From Neocallimastix lanati (nom. inval.) (lineage: Eukaryota; Neocallimastigomycota; Neocallimastigomycetes; Neocallimastigales; Neocallimastigaceae): a stretch of DNA of 31,603 bases. Under the pieces are notes generated by a model that was not told the DNA's origin, searched no databases, and saw only the letters and a list, made by a program, of their open reading frames with translations. Below, in pieces: positions 19,241 through 29,051 of the stretch. Numbering within the stretch: the first letter of the stretch is position 1; each line of letters begins with the position of its first letter. The stretch is taken from the NCBI GenBank assembly GCA_016946835.1, contig JACVTC010000406.1:1-31603 (forward strand), read 5' to 3'. The position numbers and the translations under genes were made by a program.

Positions 19241-19595
19241 GTCGATAAAGATTTCGAACTTAAAATTATTCCATTAAGTTGTCGATAAAGATTTCGAACT
19301 TAAAATTATTCCATTAAGTTGTCGATAAAGATTTCGAACTTAAAATTATTCTATTAAGTTGTCGATAAAGATTTCGAACTTAAAATTATTCTATTAAGTT
19401 GTCGATAAAGATTTCGAACTTAAAATTATTCTATTAAGTTGTCGATAAAGACTTCGAACTTAAAATTATTCTATTAAGTTGTCGATAAAGATTTCGAACT
19501 TAAAATTATTCTTAATAAAGTAGTCGAAAAGAACCTCGTGCTTTATAATTTCTACTAAGTTGTCGATAAGGATTTCGAGCTTATATCTACTAAAG
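19241..19595 (+). repeat. 40-bp tandem repeat in the Element 3 leader
   Basis: Seven units with a 40-bp period start at 19241, 19281, 19321, 19361, 19401, 19441 and 19481. Two degenerate units follow near 19522 and 19561. Each unit begins GTCGATAAAGATTTCGAACT; AACTT can pair with AAGTT of the unit before, so the array can fold into a row of small hairpins. Units differ by only one or two bases. Confidence 0.95.
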
Positions 19596-19740
19596 AAAGC
19601 AAATAAAATTATTATTTTCAAAAGTTACTAAAATATATTGTTTTAAAAATTGATTCGATATTAAATTACCTATTAAATTACATTTTGAAAGTTGGATTTC
19701 CCAAATTTATTTGTATTTAATCACCTCATATTTAGACAAA

Positions 19741-20652
19741 ATGTCCAAAGAAACAACTTTGAGCTTTAAAGAATTGAAAAAAGAATTGAGAGATATTGTG
19801 AAACTTAGCAAGGACAATTTAGATATTAAGTCCTGGGCTACTGAATTGAAACTTTGGATCAAGATACAAGGTATCACAGATCCAGAAACAATATTTAATG
19901 CTTGTTTACTTACCAGCTCTGGTGAAGTACAACGCGTTATTGAAGATTTGGGAGAAGATAGTGATGATGAAAGTGATGATTCATCAGATGAAGAAGAAGA
20001 ACATGATGAAGAAGAAAATGTTGATGATGATATTAAATTTCCTTCTCTTGGAAAAATTATTTCAAGTCTTGAAAATTTTTACGGTATTAAAGAAGACCAA
20101 AATTTACTTCTTAAAGAACTTCGTGCAATGCGAATTAAAAGAAACGAAAAGATTAAGGACTTTAATGTAAGATATAGAACTTTGTACACTAAACTTGATA
20201 AAAAGAGAAGAAAGCGCATCGGTGTACTAGATTATATTGATTCTATTCAAAATAATTATGAAGCCTGGAAGAAATTATCCCTTAAAGATGATATAAGTAT
20301 GGAGAAAGCTTTCAAAATTGCCGAGAAAGTAGATAGACTTTCTGTAAGGAACAATAATATTAATACCTATAATGTTAATAATTCCCAGCATAATCAAAAT
20401 AATCAAAACAGTACTACTTCAAGACTTTATCCTAAAAGAAGAAACGAAACTTTCCAAACAAGTCAAACAAATAATAAACTGAAACCTCAAGATATTATAG
20501 AAGAATCAACCCAGAAAATGAGAAATTTATCTGTTAAAACTTGCTTCTTCTGTAAGGAAGAAAGTCATTACTCATACTATTGCCCTCAATTAAATAAGAT
20601 TATGGAAAAAAATAAAAAAGAAATATATTCCAAAAAGTCTTTAAACTTCTAA
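19741..20652 (+). CDS. gag: Element 3 Gag with CCHC zinc knuckle
   Basis: The first ATG of the frame is at 19741, giving MSKETTLSFKELKKELRDI. The frame is open a little further upstream without an ATG. The protein is 303 residues. A capsid-type region is interrupted by a very acidic run of Asp, Glu and Ser (about residues 76-100). The region from about 110 to 205 continues the Gag fold. A CX2CX4HX4C knuckle (CFFCKEESHYSYYC) near residues 268-281 should bind the genomic RNA. Asn/Gln-rich linkers flank the knuckle. It should assemble particles in the cytoplasm. The TAA stop lies two codons after a slippery heptamer. Confidence 0.88.
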   Translation: MSKETTLSFKELKKELRDIVKLSKDNLDIKSWATELKLWIKIQGITDPETIFNACLLTSSGEVQRVIEDLGEDSDDESDDSSDEEEEHDEEENVDDDIKFPSLGKIISSLENFYGIKEDQNLLLKELRAMRIKRNEKIKDFNVRYRTLYTKLDKKRRKRIGVLDYIDSIQNNYEAWKKLSLKDDISMEKAFKIAEKVDRLSVRNNNINTYNVNNSQHNQNNQNSTTSRLYPKRRNETFQTSQTNNKLKPQDIIEESTQKMRNLSVKTCFFCKEESHYSYYCPQLNKIMEKNKKEIYSKKSLNF

Positions 20653-20673
20653 ATGGGAGCAGAAGCACTCCCA
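20640..20673 (+). promoter_or_regulatory. Element 3 -1 ribosomal frameshift signal
   Basis: T TTA AAC at 20640-20646 is in the Gag frame, two codons before the stop TAA (20650-20652). After a 7-nt spacer, TGGGAG (20654-20659) pairs with CTCCCA (20668-20673) across an 8-nt loop. The pol frame is -1 and opens at 20616. Confidence 0.87.
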
Positions 20674-23600
20674 ATGACAAAACAATAGCTTCATTAAATA
20701 ATTTACAAAATAATACTTTTACTAAGAATACTCCAATTGATAATAATTCCTTTAATGAAGAATCTGAAGAATCTGATTTTAGTGACACAACTGAAAGTGA
20801 GGATGATATCATTATAAATGCTATAAAAAGAAAAATGAATGATAATAACAGCGAAAAAGAAGAAAATAATTCCAAGAAAGTACATAAAAGTTTAAAAGAT
20901 AATCCACGTCCTTTCGCAACTCCTGCTTTAAGAAAGAAGAAAGAAAATGAGCTACATAATAAACCAAATAAAGTTTATAAAAATCAAATACTTCCTTCAA
21001 TTTTAACTCAACCAAATATTAACAAAGAAAAACAAAAAGAAAAGGAATTAAGAAAAATAACAAGAGTAAGAGAAAGTAAAGAAGAAAACAACAATTATTC
21101 ATCAAAAGGAAAGGAAAAAGTTGAATCTGAAGATATACTCGTAATCGATAATGAAATAGAAGATCTAGAAATGAATAAAGATAATCAACAAAATAAAACT
21201 AATACTTTGGAAAAATTAATTTCAACAAAAACTAAAGAAACTAATAATGGAAATACTCAGTTAGTAAAAAGGAATATTAAAATGATGAATAATAAAGAAC
21301 CTTACAATATTATGGATGATTTAAATAATCTTAAATCCAGTATTACGATAGGTCAACTCTTGAATGCATGTCCGAAAATTCGTTCACAATTAACTCAAGG
21401 TTTAAAGTTAGAAAAGTCTAAAATAATTGGGACTGTAGACAATGTAATAGCACGAACTTTATTAGTAAATAACTATGATCATAGCTACATAAGTAAAAGT
21501 AATGAAGTAGCCGAAGAAGACTTAGCAATGGTTGATGCAAGTGTTGACGGAGTACTAGGAAAACTTTTAATTGATTCTTGTAGTAACCTAAGCATCGTTA
21601 CTAAGCAGTATTTTGATAAATTACCTGGTGAATATGAAACAGTTGGAAAAAGTCGTGGAAGAATCCAACTAGCAACACAAGATGAAGAATACTCGGAAGG
21701 AATTATTGTTCGATTACCAGTAAAAATTAATAATTATGAATTTAATGCGGACTTTAGAATTATTGAGAAAGAAGACTCTTTTTATGATATGTTAATAAAC
21801 TTTAAAACTCAAATCGATCATTGTTTATTTATTCATCCGACCTTAAACAGTTTATGTAAACTTTTGTCAGAAAGTGAATACGAAGAAATAGCTAAAATAA
21901 ATAATCAATATTATGATGAAGAAAGTATAATTTGCACTATTAGAAAAGTTAAAGAAACGAATAATGAAAAGGAAATTATAAAGGAATTAACTCCAATGGA
22001 ATTTATTGAGAGTGATGAATTTTTAAGTACCTTAAATAAAGATTATAAAGAACAAATTATTAAAATTCTCAAAGAAATGATTGACATAGTTGCCACTTCA
22101 ACAGAAGAACTAACTCCTTCTAAACTTTCACCACATAAGATCCGTTTAAAAGCAAATGCAAAGCCAGTAAAATTAAGAAGTTATAGGTTAACTAAATTAA
22201 AATCAGATATCTTAAAAGAAGAACTTACAAAACTTATTAAGAAAGGATTGATAGAACCATCCTGTTCAGAATGGTCATCTCCAGTAGTACTTATTCTAAA
22301 ACACAATGGAAAGTGGCGCTTGTGCATTGACTACCGAAAAGTCAATGATATGACAGAAAAAGATTCTTATTCAGTTCCATATATAGATGAAATTTTTGAT
22401 AGTCTCGGAGGAGCTAAAATATTTACAACTCTTGATTTATTTTCTGGTTTTCACCAAATCTTAATGGATGAAGAAAGCGTTGAAGTAACCACTTTCACTA
22501 CTAAGTTTGGAAATTATCAATTTAAGGTTATGCCTTTTGGACTTACTGGAGCTCCCTCAACCTTCCAAAGAGAAATGAATAAAATTTTATTCCCTTTTAT
22601 TGGTGAATTTGTTTACGTATTTATTGATGATGTTTTGATCTATTCAAAAAGTATCGAAGAACATTTAATTCATATTAAACAAGTATTAGAAGTATTTAAA
22701 GAAAACAAATTAAAAATTAATATTGAAAAGTGCCATTTTCTTCAAACTGAAGTTGATGTATTAGGTCACAAACTTACTACTAAAGGATTAAGTCCCATGG
22801 AAAGTAAAATAACAGCTATTAAGAAGTGGGAAGCCCCTTCATCAATTCATGAATTAAGATCATTTCTAGGAGCAATAGGGTATTATCGTGACTTTATCCC
22901 TAAATATGCTCAAATTACCTCACCTTTATGTAAATTATTGAAAAAGAATACTAAATATGAATGGAATAAAGAACAACAAGAAAGCTTTGAACTCCTAAAA
23001 GAAAAATTAATCAATGCGCCTATTCTAAAATTTCCGTCATTTGACAAACCTTTTATCATTAGAACTGATGCTTCGTATAATGGAATTGGTGGAGTTCTTT
23101 TACAAAAAGAAGAAGAAACCGGTAAGGAGCATCCAATACACTTTATAAGTAGAAGTTTAAAGAAAGCTGAAAAGAATTATGGTATTACCGATTTGGAAGG
23201 AACCGCTTTGTTTTACTGTATGACTAAATTTAAATCTTATATTGAAGGAAATCCACTACCTACAACTATTTACACAGATCATAAACCATTAGTTGGTTTA
23301 TTTAAGAATAAAGAACCTTTGAATGCAAGGCAAACAAGATGGTGTCTAACCGCTAGTATGCTTGGAATTAATATAAAATATGAATCAGGCAAAAAGAATG
23401 TGTTAGCTGATGCTCTTTCAAGAATGAAAAGTAAGGAAGAGAGAAAGATATTATTAACAAAAATTACTAATGGAAATAATGAAGAATTATTATCTAAAGT
23501 TATAAAGGAATTTATTAATGAAAAGTTTACTGTTATTGATGGTGAAGATTACTTTATCGACAATGGAAATTATAGAAAATTAATAACGGACGAAAATGAA

Positions 23601-24650
23601 AGGTTTAAATTAATTTTAGAAGCTCATAATATTGGCCACGAAGGATATTACAAAACATATCAAAGACTTAAGAAAAACTTTTATTGGAATCATATGATTA
23701 AAGATATCAAAAGAATTGTTAGTAATTGTGAAAAATGCCAGTTAAATCGTCCTCAACCATATCCAGAACCAACCGAAAACCATCCAACTAAAGTGGAGGG
23801 TCCCTTTGTGCATTTAGGATTAGATATTATAGGACCGTTACCAAAAACAAGAAATAATAATCAATATATTATAGTAACTGTTGATTACTTTACCAAATGG
23901 GTTGAAGCCGAACCCACTGAAAACATAACTTCCTCTGATATAATTAAATTTTTAATAAACGTTTTTGCAAGACATGGTGTCCCTCAAGTTATTACTACTG
24001 ATAATGGAGTCCAATTCACTTCTGATATGACTAAAATCTTTCTTGATCTTTATGATGTATATGTTAAATTTGTAGCTACTTACCACCCTGAATCAAATGG
24101 CCTTACTGAAAATCGAAATAAAGAAATTGGAAAATTACTTCGTTTATTAGGAAGGAAAAATCAAGATTGGGATGAAGTTTTACCTTCTGCTTTATGGGCA
24201 CTTCGAACTACCAAAAATACAGCTACTGGACATTCTAGTTTTGAATTAGTATATGGAAGAGAAGACCAACAGCCTTATGATATAGCCATAAGAACAATTG
24301 AAAATGCAGGTAAATCATATGATGAAATTTTAATGGAAAAATTTGTTCGTCATTATCAATGGACTAGAGAAGCATGCGAAAATGTGAAGAATGCTAACAA
24401 GTATTGGGCAACAAGACGAGAAGAACAAATAAGTATGAAAAAGGGAAAAGAATTAAAGGCTGGTGATCTTGTTCTTGTTAGAAACTTTAGCCGCACTAAG
24501 CTAGAACCATATTACAATGGACCATTTAAAATTTTAAAAATTCAATTCAACACGGCAACCCTAATCGATCAGAAGACTGGAAAGCAACTCGATAGGAATG
24601 TTCACTTTAAAAATTTAGTAAAGTTTAACTCCGCTTACAGAGAAGCTTGA
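20646..24650 (+). CDS. pol: Element 3 Pol: protease, RT, RNase H, integrase
   Basis: Pol is expected as a Gag-Pol fusion after -1 slippage. The in-frame ATG at 20835 is used here only for numbering (1271 residues). The long Lys/Glu/Asn-rich N-terminal part has no known domain. The protease motif LLIDSCSNLSIV (D247) has Cys where Gly is normal. RT has WRLCIDYRKVND and FIDD (596-599). RNase H has RTDAS (D745), TDLEG and YTDHKP. Integrase has the HHCC domain (HNIGHEGYYKT...CEKCQ) and a DD35E triad (D997, D1056, E1092). The end is a GPF-type module (YYNGPFKI) with no chromodomain. There are no stops or frameshifts, so it is probably active and could supply enzymes to Element 4, which shares its layout and C-terminal sequence. 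Confidence 0.95.
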   Translation, partial: LLNGSRSTPNDKTIASLNNLQNNTFTKNTPIDNNSFNEESEESDFSDTTESEDDIIINAIKRKMNDNNSEKEENNSKKVHKSLKDNPRPFATPALRKKKENELHNKPNKVYKNQILPSILTQPNINKEKQKEKELRKITRVRESKEENNNYSSKGKEKVESEDILVIDNEIEDLEMNKDNQQNKTNTLEKLISTKTKETNNGNTQLVKRNIKMMNNKEPYNIMDDLNNLKSSITIGQLLNACPKIRSQLTQGLKLEKSKIIGTVDNVIARTLLVNNYDHSYISKSNEVAEEDLAMVDASVDGVLGKLLIDSCSNLSIVTKQYFDKLPGEYETVGKSRGRIQLATQDEEYSEGIIVRLPVKINNYEFNADFRIIEKEDSFYDMLINFKTQIDHCLFIHPTLNSLCKLLSESEYEEIAKINNQYYDEESIICTIRKVKETNNEKEIIKELTPMEFIESDEFLSTLNKDYKEQIIKILKEMIDIVATSTEELTPSKLSPHKIRLKANAKPVKLRSYRLTKLKSDILKEELTKLIKKGLIEPSCSEWSSPVVLILKHNGKWRLCIDYRKVNDMTEKDSYSVPYIDEIFDSLGGAKIFTTLDLFSGFHQILMDEESVEVTTFTTKFGNYQFKVMPFGLTGAPSTFQREMNKILFPFIGEFVYVFIDDVLIYSKSIEEHLIHIKQVLEVFKENKLKINIEKCHFLQTEVDVLGHKLTTKGLSPMESKITAIKKWEAPSSIHELRSFLGAIGYYRDFIPKYAQITSPLCKLLKKNTKYEWNKEQQESFELLKEKLINAPILKFPSFDKPFIIRTDASYNGIGGVLLQKEEETGKEHPIHFISRSLKKAEKNYGITDLEGTALFYCMTKFKSYIEGNPLPTTIYTDHKPLVGLFKNKEPLNARQTRWCLTASMLGINIKYESGKKNVLADALSRMKSKEERKILLTKITNGNNEELLSKVIKEFINEKFTVIDGEDYFIDNGNYRKLITDENERFKLILEAHNIGHEGYYKTYQRLKKNFYWNHMIKDIKRIVSNCEKCQLNRPQPYPEPTENHPTKVEGPFVHLGLDIIGPLPKTRNNNQYIIVTVDYFTKWVEAEPTENITSSDIIKFLINVFARHGVPQVITTDNGVQFTSDMTKIFLDLYDVYVKFVATYHPESNGLTENRNKEIGKLLRLLGRKNQDWDEVLPSALWALRTTKNTATGHSSFELVYGREDQQPYDIAIRTIENAGKSYDEILMEKFVRHYQWTREACENVKNANKYWATRREEQISMKKGKELKAGDLVLVRNFSRTKLEPYYNGPFKILKIQFNTATLIDQKTGKQLDRNVHFKNLVKFNSAYREA

Positions 24651-24668
24651 GTCTTCGTCGGGGCATCT

Positions 24669-25164
24669 TGATAAGAATGTACTAAATAATGCATTCTTAA
24701 TTAAATCTACGATTTATTTCTAATACATTATGTGTACATTATTATTTTTGTACTTTAATAAATTTTTAAATCCAAAGATCAAAAATTAAATCAAAAATTA
24801 TATTAAACTTTATATTTTTATATTAAATCTTATATTAATAGTAATATTTTTATATATTTAAAACTTATATTAGCAATATTAATAATAAATCTTATTTTTT
24901 TTATATTAATAATGAAAATTTATATTAATAATATTTTTATATATTGATAATTAAAAATTTATATATTATATTTTAACTTTTTATTATAAAATTTTATATC
25001 GAAATGTTTTATTTTATATTGAAAAATATTTTATTTTATTAAAAACCTTTATATTAGAATAGTATTTTTATTTTTATTTGAATATTTTAACAGATTGTAA
25101 TAAAAATTATAGCCAATTAAATAAATTCTTATTAGTAATATTTTAGATATTTTTAAATAAATAA

Positions 25165-25203
<39 letters not shown>

Positions 25204-25508
25204 TTTTATTAATATTATAAATGTATTTTATTTATATTGTTATAATTAAATTTTATATAATTAATTATAAAAATCAATTTAAATTTAATAGTTTTTATAA
25301 AAAAAAAAAAAAAAAATAAATAAAATGTAATTTAGTGGCAAGAACAACTTTTATGCCTTGAAAAAAGTATAAATAGTTGTAAATTTTGCTACTAATTTTT
25401 AAATATCATCAAATAAATTTAATAAAATAAATAAATAAAATAAATAAATAAATAAAATTTGTGTTTCCTTACTTTATTTTTATTTAATTCTCTAAAACCT
25501 TAACATTT
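24669..25508 (+). repeat. Element 3 3' LTR
   Basis: 840 bp matching 17352-18209 except for a 35-A run (25167-25201) in place of 53 A. It stops at TTAACATTT and one T later the Element 4 LTR begins. The two or three bases before the primer site in the 5' copy are missing here. Confidence 0.9.
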
Positions 25509-25509
25509 T

Positions 25510-26547
25510 TGATAAATAACAAAATTATTAAATTAAAATAAATAATAAAAAAACAAATTCTGTCTAACTTAACCCAAAAATTAATCCATTCTAAACAAAA
25601 AATTAAATCCATATTTAAGAAAAATTAATTAAATAAAAATAATTAAAATGAAATAATAATAATTTAATTAATCATTAATAATTTTAATTAAAAACTAAAA
25701 TAAATTAATAAATAATATTTTTCTAAAACAACAAATAAACAAAATAATAAACAAATTTAATAAATTATAAATAACAAATAAACAAACTTATAAACATCTC
25801 AAAATTAAAATTAACTAGTTAAATAATTTTTTAAGTTACTTTTATTTAAAATAATGATTATTTTATTTATTTTATAACTCAACTTTTATAAACAAATTGT
25901 AATTAAAATAACATTTTAAAACTCATCTTTATTAACATTTTAATTGTAAATATTGTTTAATTTAATAATAAATTATTCTTTATTTCTCTTTTATTAATTT
26001 TATTATTTTTAATGTAAATAGTTTAAAATCAAAGAAAAATATAAAAACATGTAAATATTTCTTATAAATTATTCTTTATTATTAATTATTTAATAAATTA
26101 TTATAAATATTTTATTAGTTTTAATAATCAATTTTTTATGATTATTAATTATTTAATAAATTATTATAAATATTTTATTAGTTTTAATAATCAAAAGTAT
26201 GATTATTAATTAGTTAATAAATTATTATAAATATTTTATTAGTTATTAATAATCAATTTTATTATTAAAATTTAAAATAAATTAGTATAAATAATAAATA
26301 TTTCATTTTATTATTTTATTAGTTTTTAACAATTATTTTATTAATTTAAACAAAATTAATTATTAAATAAATAAAGATTAATATTAAAATAAAAATAAAT
26401 TTTTTTTAATAAAACATTTTTGTGTTTAATAATAAAACATATTTATTTTTTTTAAATTCCTTAAATCAATTTTTATTCAGTATTTATCCTTTTATTCACT
26501 TCTGCAAAATTTAATTTTTGTAGATTAAGAATATTAGGTATAAATCA
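25510..26547 (+). repeat. Element 4 5' LTR
   Basis: 1038 bp, TGATAAATAAC...TATAAATCA, repeated at 30521-31557. It contains three tandem copies of a roughly 62-bp unit. Confidence 0.92.
26078..26264 (+). repeat. Three tandem ~62-bp units inside the Element 4 LTR
   Basis: Units starting ATTATTAATTA at 26078, 26141 and 26202 (spacing 63 and 61). The same trio is present in the 3' LTR at about 31089-31275. The units are A+T only apart from single G and C bases. Confidence 0.8.
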
Positions 26548-26548
26548 A

Positions 26549-26561
26549 TGGTGGAGAATCC
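26549..26561 (+). promoter_or_regulatory. Element 4 primer binding site, tRNA type
   Basis: TGGTGGAGAATCC lies one base after the LTR. It shares its first nine bases with the Element 3 site (18213). Confidence 0.65.
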
Positions 26562-26847
26562 TCTTGTTGCCCCGGTGGTAAGTAAAATTTTTTTAGTTTA
26601 ATATTAGAATAAGCCTAGTTATTCAATGGTAATATTAAACAATAATTAATACAATAAATTAGTCTAGTTTTAGAATAACTCTAAATTATTCATAGTAATA
26701 GACTCAAATAGATTTATCTAAATAATATGCAAATAAAATATTATAGCAATAAATTATTATAAATTAAAGTTATTAATATAAATTAATCAACAAATAATAT
26801 ACGTTAAATAAACTGCAAATTAAATTAAATTTATCTTTAATAATTAA

Positions 26848-26882
<35 letters not shown>

Positions 26883-26990
26883 TTTAAAGATAATTAAATA
26901 GTATTCATATTATTCAATTTAATTAAATAATAAAGTATATATTATAAGTAATAAATAATAATAATAATAAAATTTATTATTAAAATTTTA

Positions 26991-27039
<49 letters not shown>

Positions 27040-27069
27040 ATTAGAAAAATTTTAATATAAAAAAATTTT

Positions 27070-27108
<39 letters not shown>

Positions 27109-27571
27109 AAATAAAAATAAAAATAAAAATAAAATATAACGGAAGAACTTTAAGAAGTTCTATTATAAAATTATTATTTATTTTTCAAAAAAGAATATTG
27201 TTGCTTTAGAAGCAATAATATAAGTAAAATAATAAGTGGTTTCCGTGATTAGTTTATTCTTTCACAGTCGGCGCGCTGGGAAGCTCTGAACTATTCTACA
27301 AACGTATAAACGTGTAGGAGAATCACTGGTACGAGTAGTACATGACGCCTGAGCAAGTGGGCAAGCTGGCTACGAGTATACTACCTACTTATTACTTATA
27401 TTATTGGAAAATCGTAATTAATATTCTTTTGAGAATTATTAATAATAAATATTTATAATTTAACTTTTTATTCTTCTTTAAATATTCAAATAATAAAAAT
27501 TTATAAATACCATTATACTACTTAACCTTTTATTTTTTTTAATATTTTCTAGGATATTATTGTATAAAATA

Positions 27572-27629
<58 letters not shown>

Positions 27630-28042
27630 AATAAATAAATAAATATATAATAAAAAAAAATAAAATTAGAAAACAATAAAATTTAAATTAAGGAAAACAA
27701 ATAAAGAAAAGAAGTATTTTTTTTAGTTGGAGGAACTGCTTCTGTTCTCTTGACTGATTGATACTTATAGTAGGAATCTCTTACCCTTAATACTAGTGTA
27801 TTATTGCAGTAAGAGCTAACGGACTGTAGAATAAGAATCAATACGGGGGAGTAGGCGCTGATTATAAGTAGAGATCTACGTTAGGTGTAGACGTAGTGTA
27901 AAACTCCTATAATCAGTGGGACCAAACGTCGTATTATTCTACAACCGTACTATAAGGACGGGAAATCATTCAAGATAAACTAAAGATAATAAGAATTAAT
28001 AATTTTAGAAATATTACTACTACTACTAATAATAATAATTAA

Positions 28043-28043
<1 letters not shown>
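26562..28043 (+). other. Element 4 untranslated leader: poly(A) tracts and structured segments
   Basis: About 1.5 kb without a credible gene. Four A runs of about 28-48 bases lie at roughly 26850-26878, 26992-27036, 27075-27106 and 27580-27627. Two G+C-richer segments interrupt the A+T-rich sequence. In the first, 27245-27250 pairs with 27321-27326 and 27296-27300 with 27313-27317. The second is the long nested stem at 27825-27943. It is likely to be leader RNA with packaging or translation roles. Confidence 0.6.
27825..27943 (+). other. Long nested stem in the Element 4 leader
   Basis: TGTAGAAT (27825-27832) pairs with ATTCTACA (27936-27943). AATACG (27840-27845) pairs with CGTATT (27930-27935). 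CTGATTATA (27858-27866) pairs with TATAATCAG (27908-27916). Together these give 23 bp in one coaxial arm with a 7-nt bulge and an internal loop. No known RNA family was recognised. Confidence 0.65.

Positions 28044-28093
<50 letters not shown>
28044..28093 (+). repeat. Poly(A) tract abutting the Element 4 gag start codon
   Basis: Fifty A in a row lead directly into the ATG at 28094. The mRNA therefore has a poly(A) leader right up to the start codon. The exact length may be uncertain in the assembly. Confidence 0.9.
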
Positions 28094-28097
<4 letters not shown>

Positions 28098-29026
28098 AAA
28101 CAACTACCAAAGCTATTACTTTTAGTAGATTACCAATATTAGGTGAAGAAAAAGTCCAATATGAAGAATGGAAATTCGCCTTTGAAAATTGGTGTCGAAA
28201 ATATAAAATTGAAAATGAAGAAAAGAATGAATATTTAATTGCCGTAACTACAGATAAAGCAAGAACTATTGTTATAAATTCTTTAAATAAAGCACAAGCT
28301 GACTCTTATGAAATAATCTTAGAAAACTTAAAGAAAAGATTTAAACCTTGTACGCCAAAGAATGTAAAATTTTTGGAAATATCAACATTAACCATTAAGA
28401 AAGGTGAAAAAGTTTCCGACTTCGATACAAAATTCTTACAACTCTTAAATCAATTACAATTAGATGGAAAGGATTATATTAGTACTCCATACTACATAAA
28501 TGCATTTAGAAACTGGTCTAAAATGTATGAGTATTTGTTAGAATCAGAACCTACTAAATTAAGTGATGCAATGGAAATAACTTCAAAAAAGGAAAAAATG
28601 CTTAAACTTCTTGAAGATAATAAACCAAAATCTAAAACTCAATTCTCAAATGTAAAGAAGAATCTAAATAACACTAATAATAACAATAATAAAAATACTA
28701 ATTTTAGATCTTTTAACACTGATTATTACAATAAAATTCCTTTTATCTCTAATACTAGGACTAATGAAAATTCCAGTTATAATAATAAATTTAGAAATAA
28801 TAACTATAACAACAATTTTACTACAAATAGAAATTTTTACAACCCTGTAGAATTCAACAAAGGAGTCGAACAGAGAAGAGCAACTTTAAAAGGTTCTCAA
28901 TTCACTGATAAAGAACTAGATGATATAACAAAAAAATTATCCGATTTAAAAATCAACCTATGCATAAATTGTCAGCGTATTGGTCACATTGTTGAAGAAT
29001 GTCCAGAATTAAACCATTTAAATTAG
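28094..29026 (+). CDS. gag: Element 4 Gag with CCHC zinc knuckle
   Basis: A 310-residue Gag starting METTTKAITFSRLPILGEE. Residues about 10-170 form a Ty3/gypsy or copia-like capsid region (EEWKFAFENWC, ISTLTIKKGEKVSDFDTKFLQLLNQL). An Asn-rich linker (about 190-260) follows. A CX2CX4HX4C knuckle (CINCQRIGHIVEEC) lies near residues 291-304. It should assemble particles and bind RNA, and it is intact, so the element can in principle make its own particles. The stop TAG (29024-29026) follows directly after a slippery heptamer. It is not closely alike in sequence to the Gag of Element 3, although the layout agrees. Confidence 0.88.
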
Positions 29027-29051
29027 TTATCGGGAGTACGCAATCTCCCGA
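29017..29051 (+). promoter_or_regulatory. Element 4 -1 ribosomal frameshift signal
   Basis: T TTA AAT (29017-29023) in the Gag frame is followed at once by the stop TAG. After a 6-nt spacer, TCGGGAG (29030-29036) pairs with CTCCCGA (29045-29051) across an 8-nt loop. The core GGGAG/CTCCC stem also occurs at the Element 3 signal. The pol frame is -1. Confidence 0.8.

Larger units (their letters stand above)
17352..25508 (+). mobile_element. Element 3: intact Ty3/gypsy LTR retrotransposon
   Basis: LTRs lie at 17352-18209 and 24669-25508. Inside are a tRNA-type primer site, a 1.5-kb leader with structured segments and a 40-bp tandem repeat, gag, a frameshift signal and a complete pol. The LTR copies differ by 18 A in one poly(A) run and otherwise appear identical, so it is young. 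No normal TSD is present: the left neighbour is TTTTT, and the right end runs into Element 4. Confidence 0.93.

Noticed and set aside
19241-19520. CRISPR-like array
   Set aside because: The 40-bp units are directly contiguous with no variable spacers, and the array lies in a retrotransposon leader.
20600-21015. Minus-strand ORFs over the Element 3 gag-pol junction
   Set aside because: Low-complexity antisense of Lys/Asn/Glu-rich coding sequence with no recognisable features.
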